Positions 11,040-18,883 of a stretch of DNA of 33,484 bases are shown here, piece after piece. The stretch is taken from contig JALVDE010000179.1 in assembly GCA_027009375.1 (NCBI GenBank), positions 1 to 33,484 on the forward strand, read 5' to 3'. Each line of letters opens with the position of its first letter. Positions within the stretch are counted from its first letter, which is position 1. The DNA comes from Gammaproteobacteria bacterium (GTDB lineage: Bacteria; Pseudomonadota; Gammaproteobacteria; GRL18). Below the pieces are notes generated by a model. The model did no database searches and was not told where the DNA came from. It was given only the letters and a program-made list of their open reading frames with translations. Position numbers and translations under genes: made by a program.

Positions 11040-12143
11040 CTATTCATCCTGGTAGTAATAATCATATTTATCCAGCACCGAACTCATAAAACTCCAGGCT
11101 TCGTTATAAGACAGGCCGCTGTCATCGGGAATAATAATTTTGACATACAATTTGTCTTTATAGCGGTCTTTTAAAGCACTGAGCTTTTTATGCATAGCGG
11201 CCTCAGAAATCGTCTGGTAAGGATCATTATCTGACTCCCGGAACTGGATATGAGGTTTACCGGCCTGCTTTTCATAACGCACTTCCACCACGTACTTGCC
11301 AATCGCTGAACGGGATGGCTTGATAAGCTTGTTATACTTGTCTTCCAGCTCTTTATAATCACCCACCAGTACCGAGTGCTGTTGCTGAACTTCAGCAATC
11401 CGGCGTTCATAACGACTGATGCTGTCCTGGTATTGCTGGTTCTGCTGATTCAGTTTCAGCAATTCCTGTTCACGGTTGTGTAATTGTACCATCTGTGTCT
11501 GTAATTCCTTATCTCGTTGAGACAGGGCTATGGCTTTAACTTCCAGTTTAGTGTTAAGAGAATCCATGGTGCTTTCAAGTTGCGCCAGGCGCTGCTGAAC
11601 CTTTTGTAACTCGGTATCTCTTGCTGTAATAGTGCGTTCCAGCTTACGCTTTTGATCTTTTAAACGGGTTAAACTCTGATCCTGTTCCACAATCAGCTTA
11701 TCACGTTCCGAGGCGCTTTCTCTGGCCTGCATTAATTGCAGACGCAGCATGGACAGTTCACTTTGAGTCTGGGTCAGGCGTTCTTCCAGGGTGGCTTTTT
11801 CCTGGGATGTTTTCTGAAAGACTTCGGAGGTTCGTCGCTCTGCTTCAAGTGATTCCTGCAGTTTACGCATTATTTCCTGGCGTTTATTAAGGCTGGCTTC
11901 AAGCTCCTGGGAGGTTTTTTGCTGCGCGACCATACTGGCTTTTAAACGCTGAGATATTTTCTGCTCCACCTCAATACGGGTTTTAAGCTCATCAACCAGT
12001 TCCCAGTTCTTAACAATTAAAATACTGGTAGTGATTAAAAAAATCATCACGACTACGGTCATAATATCTGTAAAAGACGGCCAGAAAGAATCTTCCACCA
12101 GGTGCTGATGGTTCTGTCTGAGATCAATAAAGCCGTCATTCAT
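11040..12143 (-). CDS. MotB-like membrane protein with long coiled-coil stalk and ExbD-like end
   Basis: 367-residue inner-membrane protein. Residues about 20–45 (FWPSFTDIMTVVVMIFL...) form one membrane helix with the MotB/ZorB-type signature S/A-x-x-D-x-M-T, placing Asp26 where the proton-carrying Asp sits in MotB-family proteins. Residues about 48–272 (about 225) are charged, Gln-rich and heptad-like, a predicted continuous coiled coil. By MotB topology this would lie in the periplasm. The end (about 282–367) reads like a small alpha/beta domain; YVKIIIPDDSGLSYNEAW resembles the ExbD/TolR periplasmic pattern, and I see no OmpA-type peptidoglycan-binding motif. It starts 16 bases after the MotA/ExbB-like gene, so the two proteins almost certainly form one channel complex. 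What it drives is unknown. Confidence 0.82.
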   Translation of the reverse strand: MNDGFIDLRQNHQHLVEDSFWPSFTDIMTVVVMIFLITTSILIVKNWELVDELKTRIEVEQKISQRLKASMVAQQKTSQELEASLNKRQEIMRKLQESLEAERRTSEVFQKTSQEKATLEERLTQTQSELSMLRLQLMQARESASERDKLIVEQDQSLTRLKDQKRKLERTITARDTELQKVQQRLAQLESTMDSLNTKLEVKAIALSQRDKELQTQMVQLHNREQELLKLNQQNQQYQDSISRYERRIAEVQQQHSVLVGDYKELEDKYNKLIKPSRSAIGKYVVEVRYEKQAGKPHIQFRESDNDPYQTISEAAMHKKLSALKDRYKDKLYVKIIIPDDSGLSYNEAWSFMSSVLDKYDYYYQDE

Positions 12144-12159
12144 AGCAGCTTACTCACTC

Positions 12160-13110
12160 TCAGGAGGGGTTCTGATTAGAGGGATGGTGAGGGTGGTCTT
12201 CCGGCAGGCGGAAGCCCAGCCGCAGCAGTTCCTTAATTTCACTGAGGTCTTCTGACATACCGCTGACCCTGTCATCAAACTGAGAGGTGATCTCATTAAC
12301 TTTAGAACCCATTTCCAGATACTGCTGCTGGGACAACTGCATATTAGCCGCAGTATGGCGCAGAGATTTAATGAGTTCTGCCAGCTGATGCACCATATTC
12401 TCACTCTGGTGGGAGAAACGCGGCATAAGATGCTGAGTCGTCACCTGCTCAATGGCACTGAACAGGTTAGTCTGGACATCGGTCAGTTTCAGATAAAAAT
12501 AACCAAAGAACATATAACAAACGATAGCTGTTGTTGTCGTTGACAGTGCGGTAGACATACCGTGAATCACCTGCCCCATACTACTAACGCCATTATTTTC
12601 CATTAAGCTGGAAGCCCCCATCAGGGCAATCGATAATGAAATAATGGTACCGAATACCCCCGTAAGAATAAGAACATTGGAGACAAAACGAGGCAAACTC
12701 AAACGGGTACTTTCAGAAGCGACCATGGCCGCCGCAAGTGCACTTTGATTAACCGGTGCATGCTGACGGTAAATATCCTTCATGGTCGCATAGCGATGGG
12801 CAATCAGGCTTTTCTCATAAATATCCTTGACCGGATTAGCACTTTCCTTATGCAGATTAACAATAAATTTGCCCAGCGCCCTTTCCTCACGCCAGTAAAA
12901 CAATAAGGACGATACCTGTTTGGCCATACCCAGCAGGAATAAGCCGAGAATAAAGCCATTAATAAAATAACCGGTATTGGTTAACTGATTTTTAAGATAG
13001 ACATTCTGGATATAATCAAACTGAAAGTAGATCAGTACTACCAGTAAAAGAGACAGAATAATCAGACGCAGAAGGATATTAAAGCTATAGCTGGATTTAA
13101 AGTGTATCAT
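12160..13110 (-). CDS. MotA/TolQ/ExbB-family proton channel protein
   Basis: 316-residue polytopic membrane protein. Likely membrane helices lie at about 11–30, 48–70, 145–166 and 184–208. The third contains LTGVFGTIISLSIAL and the fourth GMSTALSTTTTAIV, matching the conserved G-x-x-G-T and S/T-rich helices that line the channel in MotA, TolQ and ExbB. Between helices 2 and 3 lies a cytoplasmic region of about 75 residues, and the C-terminal tail (about 210–316) is helical and polar. With the downstream MotB-like gene it makes a two-component ion-driven unit. Flagellar (motAB), Tol-Pal and TonB partners are absent from the neighbourhood. The nearest upstream gene is an mlaC homologue, 133 bases away. 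Confidence 0.87.
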   Translation of the reverse strand: MIHFKSSYSFNILLRLIILSLLLVVLIYFQFDYIQNVYLKNQLTNTGYFINGFILGLFLLGMAKQVSSLLFYWREERALGKFIVNLHKESANPVKDIYEKSLIAHRYATMKDIYRQHAPVNQSALAAAMVASESTRLSLPRFVSNVLILTGVFGTIISLSIALMGASSLMENNGVSSMGQVIHGMSTALSTTTTAIVCYMFFGYFYLKLTDVQTNLFSAIEQVTTQHLMPRFSHQSENMVHQLAELIKSLRHTAANMQLSQQQYLEMGSKVNEITSQFDDRVSGMSEDLSEIKELLRLGFRLPEDHPHHPSNQNPS

Positions 13111-13185
13111 AAACAGATAATAAACTAATATAGATCAGCTTAGAATTAGGGTTTATACCTATGAACTGTACCTATAAGAAGGTAA

Positions 13186-13204
13186 CGTGGGCAGGATGCC
13201 CACG
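13186..13204. repeat. Palindromic repeat CGTGGGCA-GGA-TGCCCACG
   Basis: A perfect inverted repeat with 8-base arms and a 3-base spacer lies between the mlaC-like and MotA-like genes. No T-run follows on either strand, so it is not a typical terminator, although it could stall transcription after mlaC. The sequence is much more G/C-rich than its surroundings and resembles REP/MITE-like interspersed repeats of environmental proteobacteria. There is a single copy in this window. Confidence 0.5.
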
Positions 13205-13243
13205 CTCCGGTACAGTGTTATAAATAAAGGCTACAAATAAAAG

Positions 13244-13945
13244 CTATTTAAAAACTTCATTATTCTGCCGTTGACGGCGGATCTGTTCTTCAAAAAAGTG
13301 TCTATAATAAAACAGTGCACTGACACCATTGGCCCGTACATCCACTACTTTCCAGCCGTTTCTGGTTTTCAGAAACTTAAAGTCCGCATGCACAACCGTG
13401 CCGTCTTCCTGCAGAATCCTGGCTGACGCCATAGCTTCATTCTCACTGGTACGACGAGAGCGGAAATTTTCTACCACGGGCGGATAATTACGGAAATTAC
13501 TTAATTTCTGTACAAAGGTAGTAATAAACAGTTCCTTGAAAATCTGGGTAAACTGCTTTTGCTGTTGCGGATTCATGGTTTTGTAATAACGTCCGGCTAC
13601 CCAGCGGGCCATATATTCAAAATCAAAATGCGGGGCAATTTCCCGGTTAAGAAAGTCAGTGATCTGCTCCAGCGAAGCCGGCTGGGGCGTGGACAGAAAA
13701 TCAATCACCTTATTTATAGACTCTTCAAGTAATACGACCGGTGACTTACTGGTAACTACCGGCACCGGCAGGCTTTTCGGACGATAATGCTGAGCATAAT
13801 ACTTACCTGGATTCATGGGATACTGATAAGTCGCTGCCTCCTCACCACGTAAATCATGCACAATAACCCGCGCCTGCACTGCCACTGTATTCGCCAGCAA
13901 TACCAGTGCTGCGCCCCCTAAAAGCGATGTTTTTAATAATTTCAT
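13244..13945 (-). CDS. mlaC: MlaC/Ttg2D-family periplasmic phospholipid-binding protein
   Basis: Soluble periplasmic carrier of the family that moves phospholipids between the outer-membrane MlaA complex and the inner-membrane MlaFEDB transporter. I place the start at ATG 13945 because it has a strong AAGGAAGG Shine-Dalgarno site at the right distance and opens a proper signal peptide (MKLLKTSLLGGAALVLLAN...VQA); the frame is open further upstream, but that extension is unlikely. The mature protein shows the MlaC hallmarks FDFEYMARWVAGRYYKTM, QKQFTQIFKELF and a late NGWKVVDVRANGVS. Other mla genes are not adjacent, unlike the usual mlaFEDCB cluster, so this is an orphan copy. The gene symbol is by family only. 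Confidence 0.82.
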   Translation of the reverse strand: MKLLKTSLLGGAALVLLANTVAVQARVIVHDLRGEEAATYQYPMNPGKYYAQHYRPKSLPVPVVTSKSPVVLLEESINKVIDFLSTPQPASLEQITDFLNREIAPHFDFEYMARWVAGRYYKTMNPQQQKQFTQIFKELFITTFVQKLSNFRNYPPVVENFRSRRTSENEAMASARILQEDGTVVHADFKFLKTRNGWKVVDVRANGVSALFYYRHFFEEQIRRQRQNNEVFK

Positions 13946-14274
13946 TGACCTTCCTTTCTGGTTTTTTAATATTTTTATTTTTGTCTTAAGATAAACCAAA
14001 AACAGAGATTGCACCATAGTTATTTTGTTAATTTAATAAAGACTATTCTGACTGTTTGAGCATAACTATCCACAGATAGCGGATTTTTTAATTTTTCCAA
14101 TAAAAAACTTGCCTCTTAGGGCAATATTGCGTAAAATCTCGCCTCTTATTCGCGCAAGTCGTTACAATTTCAACGGCCTGTGTTGCAAAAAGACCAGAAA
14201 GTAAAATATTTTGTCTTTTTAGTTGGTCTTTTTAATTGAAAGTTAAGATTTAAGCGATTTATTGGAGAGCATCA
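13946..14274. other. Intergenic region between mlaC-like gene and rpmB
   Basis: 329 bases without a credible gene. It should hold the divergent promoters of the mlaC-like gene (minus) and rpmB–rpmG (plus). A TACAAT hexamer at 14163–14168 is a possible -10 for rpmB, but I find no good -35 partner. The approximately 14-base motif beginning TGCCTCTTA and CGCCTCTTA occurs twice in near-copy around 14110 and 14140. The inverted repeat at 14187–14233 is listed separately. Confidence 0.4.
14187..14233 (+). promoter_or_regulatory. Long-loop inverted repeat in the rpmB leader
   Basis: AAAAAGACCA (14187–14196) is a perfect inverted match of TGGTCTTTTT (14224–14233), separated by 27 bases. A nearer GTCTTTTT copy at 14213–14220 can pair with the same left arm, so two mutually exclusive stems are possible; AAAATATTTT sits in the loop. 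It ends 41 bases before the rpmB ATG. It may be an autoregulatory leader for the ribosomal proteins or an operator. The stem is A/T-rich, so stability is modest. Confidence 0.3.
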
Positions 14275-14511
14275 ATGTCTAAGGTATGTCAGGTTACAGG
14301 CAAGCGCCCTGTTACGGGAAACCATGTTTCTCATGCCAACAACAAAGTTAAACGCCGTTTTTTACCTAACCTTCATACCCATCGTTTCTGGGTTGAAAGT
14401 GAAAACCGTTTTGTAAAATTACGTGTTACAGCCAGCGGTATGCGTACCATTGACAAGCGCGGCATCGATACAGTTCTGGCCGAAATGCGTGCCAGAGGCG
14501 AAAAGGTCTAG
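14275..14511 (+). CDS. rpmB: 50S ribosomal protein L28
   Basis: 78-residue large-subunit ribosomal protein of typical length. The N-terminus [20 protein letters not shown] and [36 protein letters not shown] are diagnostic for bacterial L28. A TTGGAGAG Shine-Dalgarno site lies just before the ATG. rpmG follows nine bases after the stop, the standard rpmB–rpmG pair, and the two share the terminator at 14742. Confidence 0.98.
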   Translation: MSKVCQVTGKRPVTGNHVSHANNKVKRRFLPNLHTHRFWVESENRFVKLRVTASGMRTIDKRGIDTVLAEMRARGEKV

Positions 14512-14520
14512 GAGAATACC

Positions 14521-14676
14521 ATGCGTGATAAAATTAAATTAGTATCTTCAGAAGGTACCGGTCATTATTATACAACGACCAAAAACAAGCGCACCATGCC
14601 TGAAAAGCTGGAAATGAAAAAGTACGATCCGGTTGTTCGCAAGCATGTTATGTATAAAGAAGCCAAAATCAAGTAA
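14521..14676 (+). CDS. rpmG: 50S ribosomal protein L33
   Basis: A 51-residue protein: [20 protein letters not shown] at the start, then [17 protein letters not shown] and [14 protein letters not shown]. This is the usual short L33. It contains no cysteine, so it is the zinc-independent (C-minus) form rather than the four-Cys form induced or replaced under zinc regulation in other bacteria. The gene lies nine bases after rpmB with GGAG upstream, and the pair ends at the strong terminator near 14742–14782. Confidence 0.97.
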   Translation: MRDKIKLVSSEGTGHYYTTTKNKRTMPEKLEMKKYDPVVRKHVMYKEAKIK

Positions 14677-14741
14677 TCTGGCTCAAGGCTGTTCGTTTTT
14701 TAGCTAAAATGTCTATTTAACAGGTTCGCCGATACTCGCTT

Positions 14742-14782
14742 AAAAAAAGCCCTGTACCGTTAAAACGGACAGGGCTTTTTTT
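14742..14782 (+). terminator. Rho-independent terminator of rpmB–rpmG
   Basis: AAAAAAAGCCCTGT (14742–14755) pairs with ACAGGGCTTTTTTT (14769–14782), and CCG/CGG extend the stem inward around a small loop with one bulged base. The seven-T tract on the plus strand follows the G/C core directly. The A-run on the other side makes it potentially bidirectional. It ends 33 bases before the next gene. Confidence 0.93.
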
Positions 14783-14815
14783 GTACTTAAAACAGAAATA
14801 GCCTATATTTCCCCA

Positions 14816-15193
14816 ATGAATATTAAAAATATTGATCACATTGTTCTGACGGTACGCGATCTCGAAGCCTCTATTGCATTTTATACCGCAATACTTGGTA
14901 TGCAGGCTGAAACCTTTGGCAATAACCGGGTTGCTCTGAAATTCGGCCAGCAAAAAATCAACCTGCATCAATATGGCCATGAATTTGAACCTAAAGCAGA
15001 ACAGCCAACACCCGGCTCGGCTGATTTATGCTTTATTATTAACAATGATCTGCAACAGGCTATGGATGAAGTAAAAAGCCAGGGAATAAACATTATTAAA
15101 GGGCCGGTACAGCGAACGGGCGCTGCTGGAAAAATTACCTCCTTTTATTTCAGAGATCCTGACAGCAATTTAATTGAAGTTGCAGTTTATTAA
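14816..15193 (+). CDS. VOC-fold (glyoxalase/dioxygenase superfamily) protein
   Basis: 125-residue protein with a single vicinal-oxygen-chelate module pair. IDHIVLTVRDLEASIAFY is the classic first strand-helix, and FYFRDPDSNLIEVAVY is the classic last strand. His8, His51 and Glu121 sit at the usual metal-ligand positions, so it probably binds a divalent metal. The substrate is not predictable from sequence; glyoxalase-like, fosfomycin-type and extradiol-dioxygenase-like members all look similar at this level. It is preceded by the rpmG terminator and has no obvious operon partner. Confidence 0.87.
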   Translation: MNIKNIDHIVLTVRDLEASIAFYTAILGMQAETFGNNRVALKFGQQKINLHQYGHEFEPKAEQPTPGSADLCFIINNDLQQAMDEVKSQGINIIKGPVQRTGAAGKITSFYFRDPDSNLIEVAVY

Positions 15194-15233
15194 TAAACTC
15201 TAATATTAACACACATATCTATTCATAAATCAT

Positions 15234-15560
15234 TTACCTTCCTAATTCCTGGGGCTCTATAATTCGGTAAACCTGCCATGCCGGTTGTTCATAAGGGTGT
15301 TCCTTCAGCAGGGTTTCTACCACTGTTTTGATGTGTTCATCAGCACAGACCATTTCTACCCGGAACTCCTCAAGCTGTTCCAGCCTGGCCTGTTTGCCTA
15401 TAGCCGGATGGCTGCCTGCCAGCGGTCTGAACTGACCGGTTCCCAGTACCTGCCAGCAGGCCTGATCATAGTGGCCGACTTTTCCGGCACCCTGGGAAAA
15501 TAAAGCCTGTTTGACCCGTTCATGATCCGCGGGCGGAATATAATAAATCAGTGCATACAT
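15234..15560 (-). CDS. Small NIF3/YqfO-insert-like (CutA-like fold) protein
   Basis: 108-residue protein resembling the ferredoxin-like domain inserted in YqfO/NIF3 proteins, which also occurs as a stand-alone protein in many Gammaproteobacteria. Recognisable features are YALIYYIPPADHERVKQALF, AGKVGHYDQACWQ, GTGQFRPLAGSHPAIG, EEFRVEMVC and the C-terminal HPYEQPAWQVY. The domain resembles PII/CutA-like trimerising folds. No biochemical function is firmly known. It starts nine bases after the stop of the HyuA-like gene, so the two are probably co-transcribed; that pairing is the only contextual hint. Confidence 0.7.
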   Translation of the reverse strand: MYALIYYIPPADHERVKQALFSQGAGKVGHYDQACWQVLGTGQFRPLAGSHPAIGKQARLEQLEEFRVEMVCADEHIKTVVETLLKEHPYEQPAWQVYRIIEPQELGR

Positions 15561-15569
15561 TATGCTTAA

Positions 15570-17636
15570 TTATTCCCTGTTCAGTTTCAGATTACCTACT
15601 TTATCAACCATACAATGCCAGTAAGGGGCCAGCCAGGTAGTAGAAACCTGTTCCACTATCAGGGCAGGCCCATTAATTTGCTGCCCGGCCAGCAGAGTTT
15701 CTCTCTGAAAAACCGGTACGGGCTGTTCTACACCGTATACAGAGCGATGTGCAATGGCTTCAGGTGCAGCAAGAGATGATTCTAATTCCGGTAACTGCAC
15801 GGGAACCGAGCTGGCACTGACCTTAATACGTACATTAACCAGTTCCACCGGCTGCTGGTGCTGATGCCCGTATCGTTTCTGATGCAGTTTATGAAAGTCA
15901 GCTAATGCCTGCTCCAAATTATGCCAGACAACATTCAGGGTATAAGACTGCCCCAGGTAACGTAAATCAACTGAGGCCTGGATATTAATCTTCTCCGGAG
16001 CAACACCTTCCGCTATCAATTCTTCACACCCTTTTTGTTCCAGCATATGTAATTGCTGATAAATTTCAGCCTCCTGTGAATGTTCCGGAACCATATTAAT
16101 GGTATGGGATAATTCCCTGCTGCGCGGTGCCACCACCATGCCAAAAGCCGATAACACGCCTGCATAGACCGGTACCAGAGCCTGTGTCATTTGCAGATTT
16201 TCAGCCAGCGCACAGACATGTAACGCACCGGCGCCGCCAAAAGGCACCAGCGTCAGGGTTTTGGGATCAACGCCGCGTTGAATAGACATCACCCTTAAAG
16301 CCCGGCTCATATGCTCATTAGCCACCTGCAGGATCCCCAGCGCTGTTTGCTGCAGGGCATCTTTTTCAGTCCAGCCCAGTTGTTCTGCCAGACTGCCTGT
16401 CACTTTTTCAGACGCATCAATATCCAGCGACATACTGCCGCCGAGAAAATCAGCAGAAGACAGGCGTCCCAGCACCAGATTAGCATCGGTTACCGTAGCC
16501 TGTGTTCCGCCCTTGCCGTAACAGGCCGGCCCCGGACTGGCTCCAGCAGATTCCGGCCCTACCTGTAGTACACCGCCGTCATCCACCCGGGCAATCGAGC
16601 CGCCACCTGCGCCAATAGTATGCATATCCACCATGGATACGGCCACAGGGTAATCACCAATATGCCCCTCATTAGTTAATTGCAGTTCACCTTCAATTAA
16701 TGCCACATCAGTAGAGGTTCCCCCCATATCAAAGGTCAGCAGGCGGGTACTTTGTTTTCCATCAGATTTATCATTAGAGAATGCCGACACAGTCTCAGCA
16801 ATAAATTTGGCTCCGGCCAGCCCGCCGGCAGGCCCGGATAACAGCATACGCACGGCATGCTCTGCTGCTCCTGAGGCCGCAATAGTACCGCCTGAACTTT
16901 GCATAACCGTCAGAACAGCGGGTTTAGTACAGGTTTCCAGACGTTGCAGATACCCCTGCACCAGGGGCCCAACCCAGGCATTCAGCCAGGTGGCAATACC
17001 CCGTTCATATTCTTTATATTCCGGCAGAACATCAGAGGAGCGGGAGATAAAAAGATCCGGAAAATATACCTTAAGATAATCTTCAATCCGGCACTCATCC
17101 TCATTATTTAAAAAGGAAAATAACAGATTAATTGCTACAGCATCGGGCTGGTGCTGCTCAATAAAGGCCTTTAATGCTTCCAGTTCTGAATGATCCAGCA
17201 ACTGCAGAATATTACCCTGAGCATCTACCCGGCTGCTGACTTCAAAACAGAGTTCCCGGGGAACCGGCGGCAGCACGGGTTCCGGAGTCAGATTATAGAG
17301 TTCTTTACGTGCCTGCCGGCCGATTGTCAGGACATCTGCCAGACCTTTATTGCTAATATAAAGTGTTTTAACCCCTTTTTTCTCCAGTACGGCATTCGTG
17401 GCCACAGTAGAACCATGCACAATGGACAGACCATCCAGGTTATTATCCAGTCCCATTTCAGTAATGCCCTGTAAAATGGCCTGTTCGGGGGCATGGGGAG
17501 TGGACAGGACTTTATGAATTTTTAACCGTCCCTGCTGGTAATAAACAAAATCCGTAAAGGTACCACCGGTATCTACACCTAAAATTCGCCGGGTTTGTGA
17601 TCTGGTATGACTGGCAGACAAATTAGTTTCTCGCAT
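15570..17636 (-). CDS. Hydantoinase/oxoprolinase family protein, A (HyuA-type) subunit
   Basis: 688-residue cytoplasmic protein of the ASKHA-fold HyuA family, whose members carry out ATP-dependent hydrolysis of cyclic amides (N-methylhydantoin, 5-oxoproline) or carboxylation (acetone, acetophenone). The N-terminus RRILGVDTGGTFTDFVYY is the first phosphate-binding motif, followed by VHGSTVATNAVLEKKG. The middle has LTFDMGGTSTDVALI and MHTIGAGGGSIA, then GPESAGASPGPACYG and VPFGGAGALHVCALAE, all diagnostic. HyuA normally works with a HyuB subunit encoded next to it; none is present here. Instead a small NIF3-like gene follows by nine bases. The substrate is undetermined. Confidence 0.9.
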   Translation of the reverse strand: MRETNLSASHTRSQTRRILGVDTGGTFTDFVYYQQGRLKIHKVLSTPHAPEQAILQGITEMGLDNNLDGLSIVHGSTVATNAVLEKKGVKTLYISNKGLADVLTIGRQARKELYNLTPEPVLPPVPRELCFEVSSRVDAQGNILQLLDHSELEALKAFIEQHQPDAVAINLLFSFLNNEDECRIEDYLKVYFPDLFISRSSDVLPEYKEYERGIATWLNAWVGPLVQGYLQRLETCTKPAVLTVMQSSGGTIAASGAAEHAVRMLLSGPAGGLAGAKFIAETVSAFSNDKSDGKQSTRLLTFDMGGTSTDVALIEGELQLTNEGHIGDYPVAVSMVDMHTIGAGGGSIARVDDGGVLQVGPESAGASPGPACYGKGGTQATVTDANLVLGRLSSADFLGGSMSLDIDASEKVTGSLAEQLGWTEKDALQQTALGILQVANEHMSRALRVMSIQRGVDPKTLTLVPFGGAGALHVCALAENLQMTQALVPVYAGVLSAFGMVVAPRSRELSHTINMVPEHSQEAEIYQQLHMLEQKGCEELIAEGVAPEKINIQASVDLRYLGQSYTLNVVWHNLEQALADFHKLHQKRYGHQHQQPVELVNVRIKVSASSVPVQLPELESSLAAPEAIAHRSVYGVEQPVPVFQRETLLAGQQINGPALIVEQVSTTWLAPYWHCMVDKVGNLKLNRE

Positions 17637-17728
17637 TAATATTGAAACCTGAATAAAACATTTTAAAGAGTAATAAAACTAAAATACAGTGCTTTGAGAA
17701 CAGTGCATAAACGTACACTATTAAACTG

Positions 17729-17737
17729 TGCTAGAAT
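17729..17737 (+). promoter_or_regulatory. Possible extended -10 promoter of the Gld-like ABC operon
   Basis: TGC-TAGAAT at 17729–17737 matches an extended -10 element (TGn followed by a five-of-six match to TATAAT). It lies 51 bases before the first ATG. No good -35 is seen at the expected spacing, which extended -10 promoters can tolerate. Confidence 0.35.
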
Positions 17738-17788
17738 ATTATTTTTATCCAGATAATAATAACACCTACAGGATAATCACCACCTTAA

Positions 17789-18883
17789 ATGGACAACGAA
17801 GTTCTTATTGAAGTCAGTCATCTGTCCCGGTTTTATCCGGGTAAACATGGTATTGAAGAACGCCATGATCATGTTGTGGCGGTCGATAATATCAGCTTTA
17901 CTTTACAGCGCGGCGAAATACTGGGCTTTCTGGGACCCAACGGTGCCGGCAAATCCACTACCATGAAAATGCTGACCGGCAATCTGGCACCCAGCGAAGG
18001 CCGTATTAAAATCGGCGGATTTGATTTAATGGATGATCCTGTGGCGGCCAAGGCACTGGTCGGCTACCTGCCCGATACTCCGCCTTTATACAAGGAACTT
18101 ACCGTTGATGAATACCTGTTTTACTGTGCCCGCCTGAACCGCGTGGCCAGAAAAGGCCTGAAGCGTGCCGTACAACACAGTAAGGAACGCTGTGGCCTGA
18201 CCGAACACGGTAAACGGGTGATCAATAATTTATCCAAGGGCTATCAGCAGCGGGTCGGCATTGCCCAAGCTATTATTCATGCACCGGATATTGTTATTCT
18301 CGATGAACCAACGGTGGGTCTGGATCCTATCCAGATGATTGAAATCCGCAAACTGATCCGGGAGCTGGGGGAAAACCACAGCGTTATGCTGTCCAGCCAT
18401 ATTCTGCCGGAAATTCAGACTGTGTGTGATAATGTGCAGATCATTAACCAGGGCAGACTGGTCTTTAATGCCCCGATAGAACAGCTTAACCAGCAGATGA
18501 ACACTCAGGTATTACGTATGCGCTGCAGCAGGACAGTGGATAGGAAGCAACTGGAAAAGCTGGACGGTATTCAGGCAATTGAACAGGATGGAGAAAGCTG
18601 GCTGATTGAAGGCCGGACAGAAAGCACGGACAGTATTCCGGATACTGTCGGCATACCCGACAGCCCCCCCAACAACACAGTACAATTATCACAGCAGCTC
18701 GTTGAACTGTCCTGCCAAAATCACTGGGGGCTGTATGAGCTCAGCCCTGTCAGACGCTCACTGGAAGATATATTTATGAGCCTGACCTGTACTGAGCCGG
18801 AGCTGACAGAACTCAGCAATAATAAGAGTAATGATCATAAGGGTACTGAACAGAAAGCCAGGCAGGGAACAGACCATGATTAA
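17789..18883 (+). CDS. ABC transporter ATPase, Gld-like system
   Basis: 364-residue ATPase of an ABC-2 type exporter, related to GldA and to CcmA-type ATPases. Visible motifs: Walker A GPNGAGKST (residues 49–57), Q-loop region near GYLPDTPPLYKEL, signature LSKGYQQRVG, Walker B IVILDEPTVGLDP and switch His in MLSSHILPE. The C-terminal approximately 120 residues follow the ATPase core, with a polar, Pro/Asp-rich linker (around PDTVGIPDSPPNN) and a Glu/Thr/Lys-rich tail. An AGGA lies too far upstream to be an ideal ribosome site. Its stop overlaps the start of the permease gene by eight bases. It is the first gene of a four-gene operon (ATPase, permease, GldG-like, DUF4340). Confidence 0.92.
   Translation: MDNEVLIEVSHLSRFYPGKHGIEERHDHVVAVDNISFTLQRGEILGFLGPNGAGKSTTMKMLTGNLAPSEGRIKIGGFDLMDDPVAAKALVGYLPDTPPLYKELTVDEYLFYCARLNRVARKGLKRAVQHSKERCGLTEHGKRVINNLSKGYQQRVGIAQAIIHAPDIVILDEPTVGLDPIQMIEIRKLIRELGENHSVMLSSHILPEIQTVCDNVQIINQGRLVFNAPIEQLNQQMNTQVLRMRCSRTVDRKQLEKLDGIQAIEQDGESWLIEGRTESTDSIPDTVGIPDSPPNNTVQLSQQLVELSCQNHWGLYELSPVRRSLEDIFMSLTCTEPELTELSNNKSNDHKGTEQKARQGTDHD

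Noticed and set aside
11040-13110. Zorya-type phage defence system (ZorAB)
   Set aside because: The pair shares the MotA/MotB-like core, but the B protein lacks the OmpA-type end and there is no zorC, zorD or zorE nearby.
13186-13204. Intrinsic terminator for the mlaC-like gene
   Set aside because: The stem is perfect but no T-tract follows on the minus strand.
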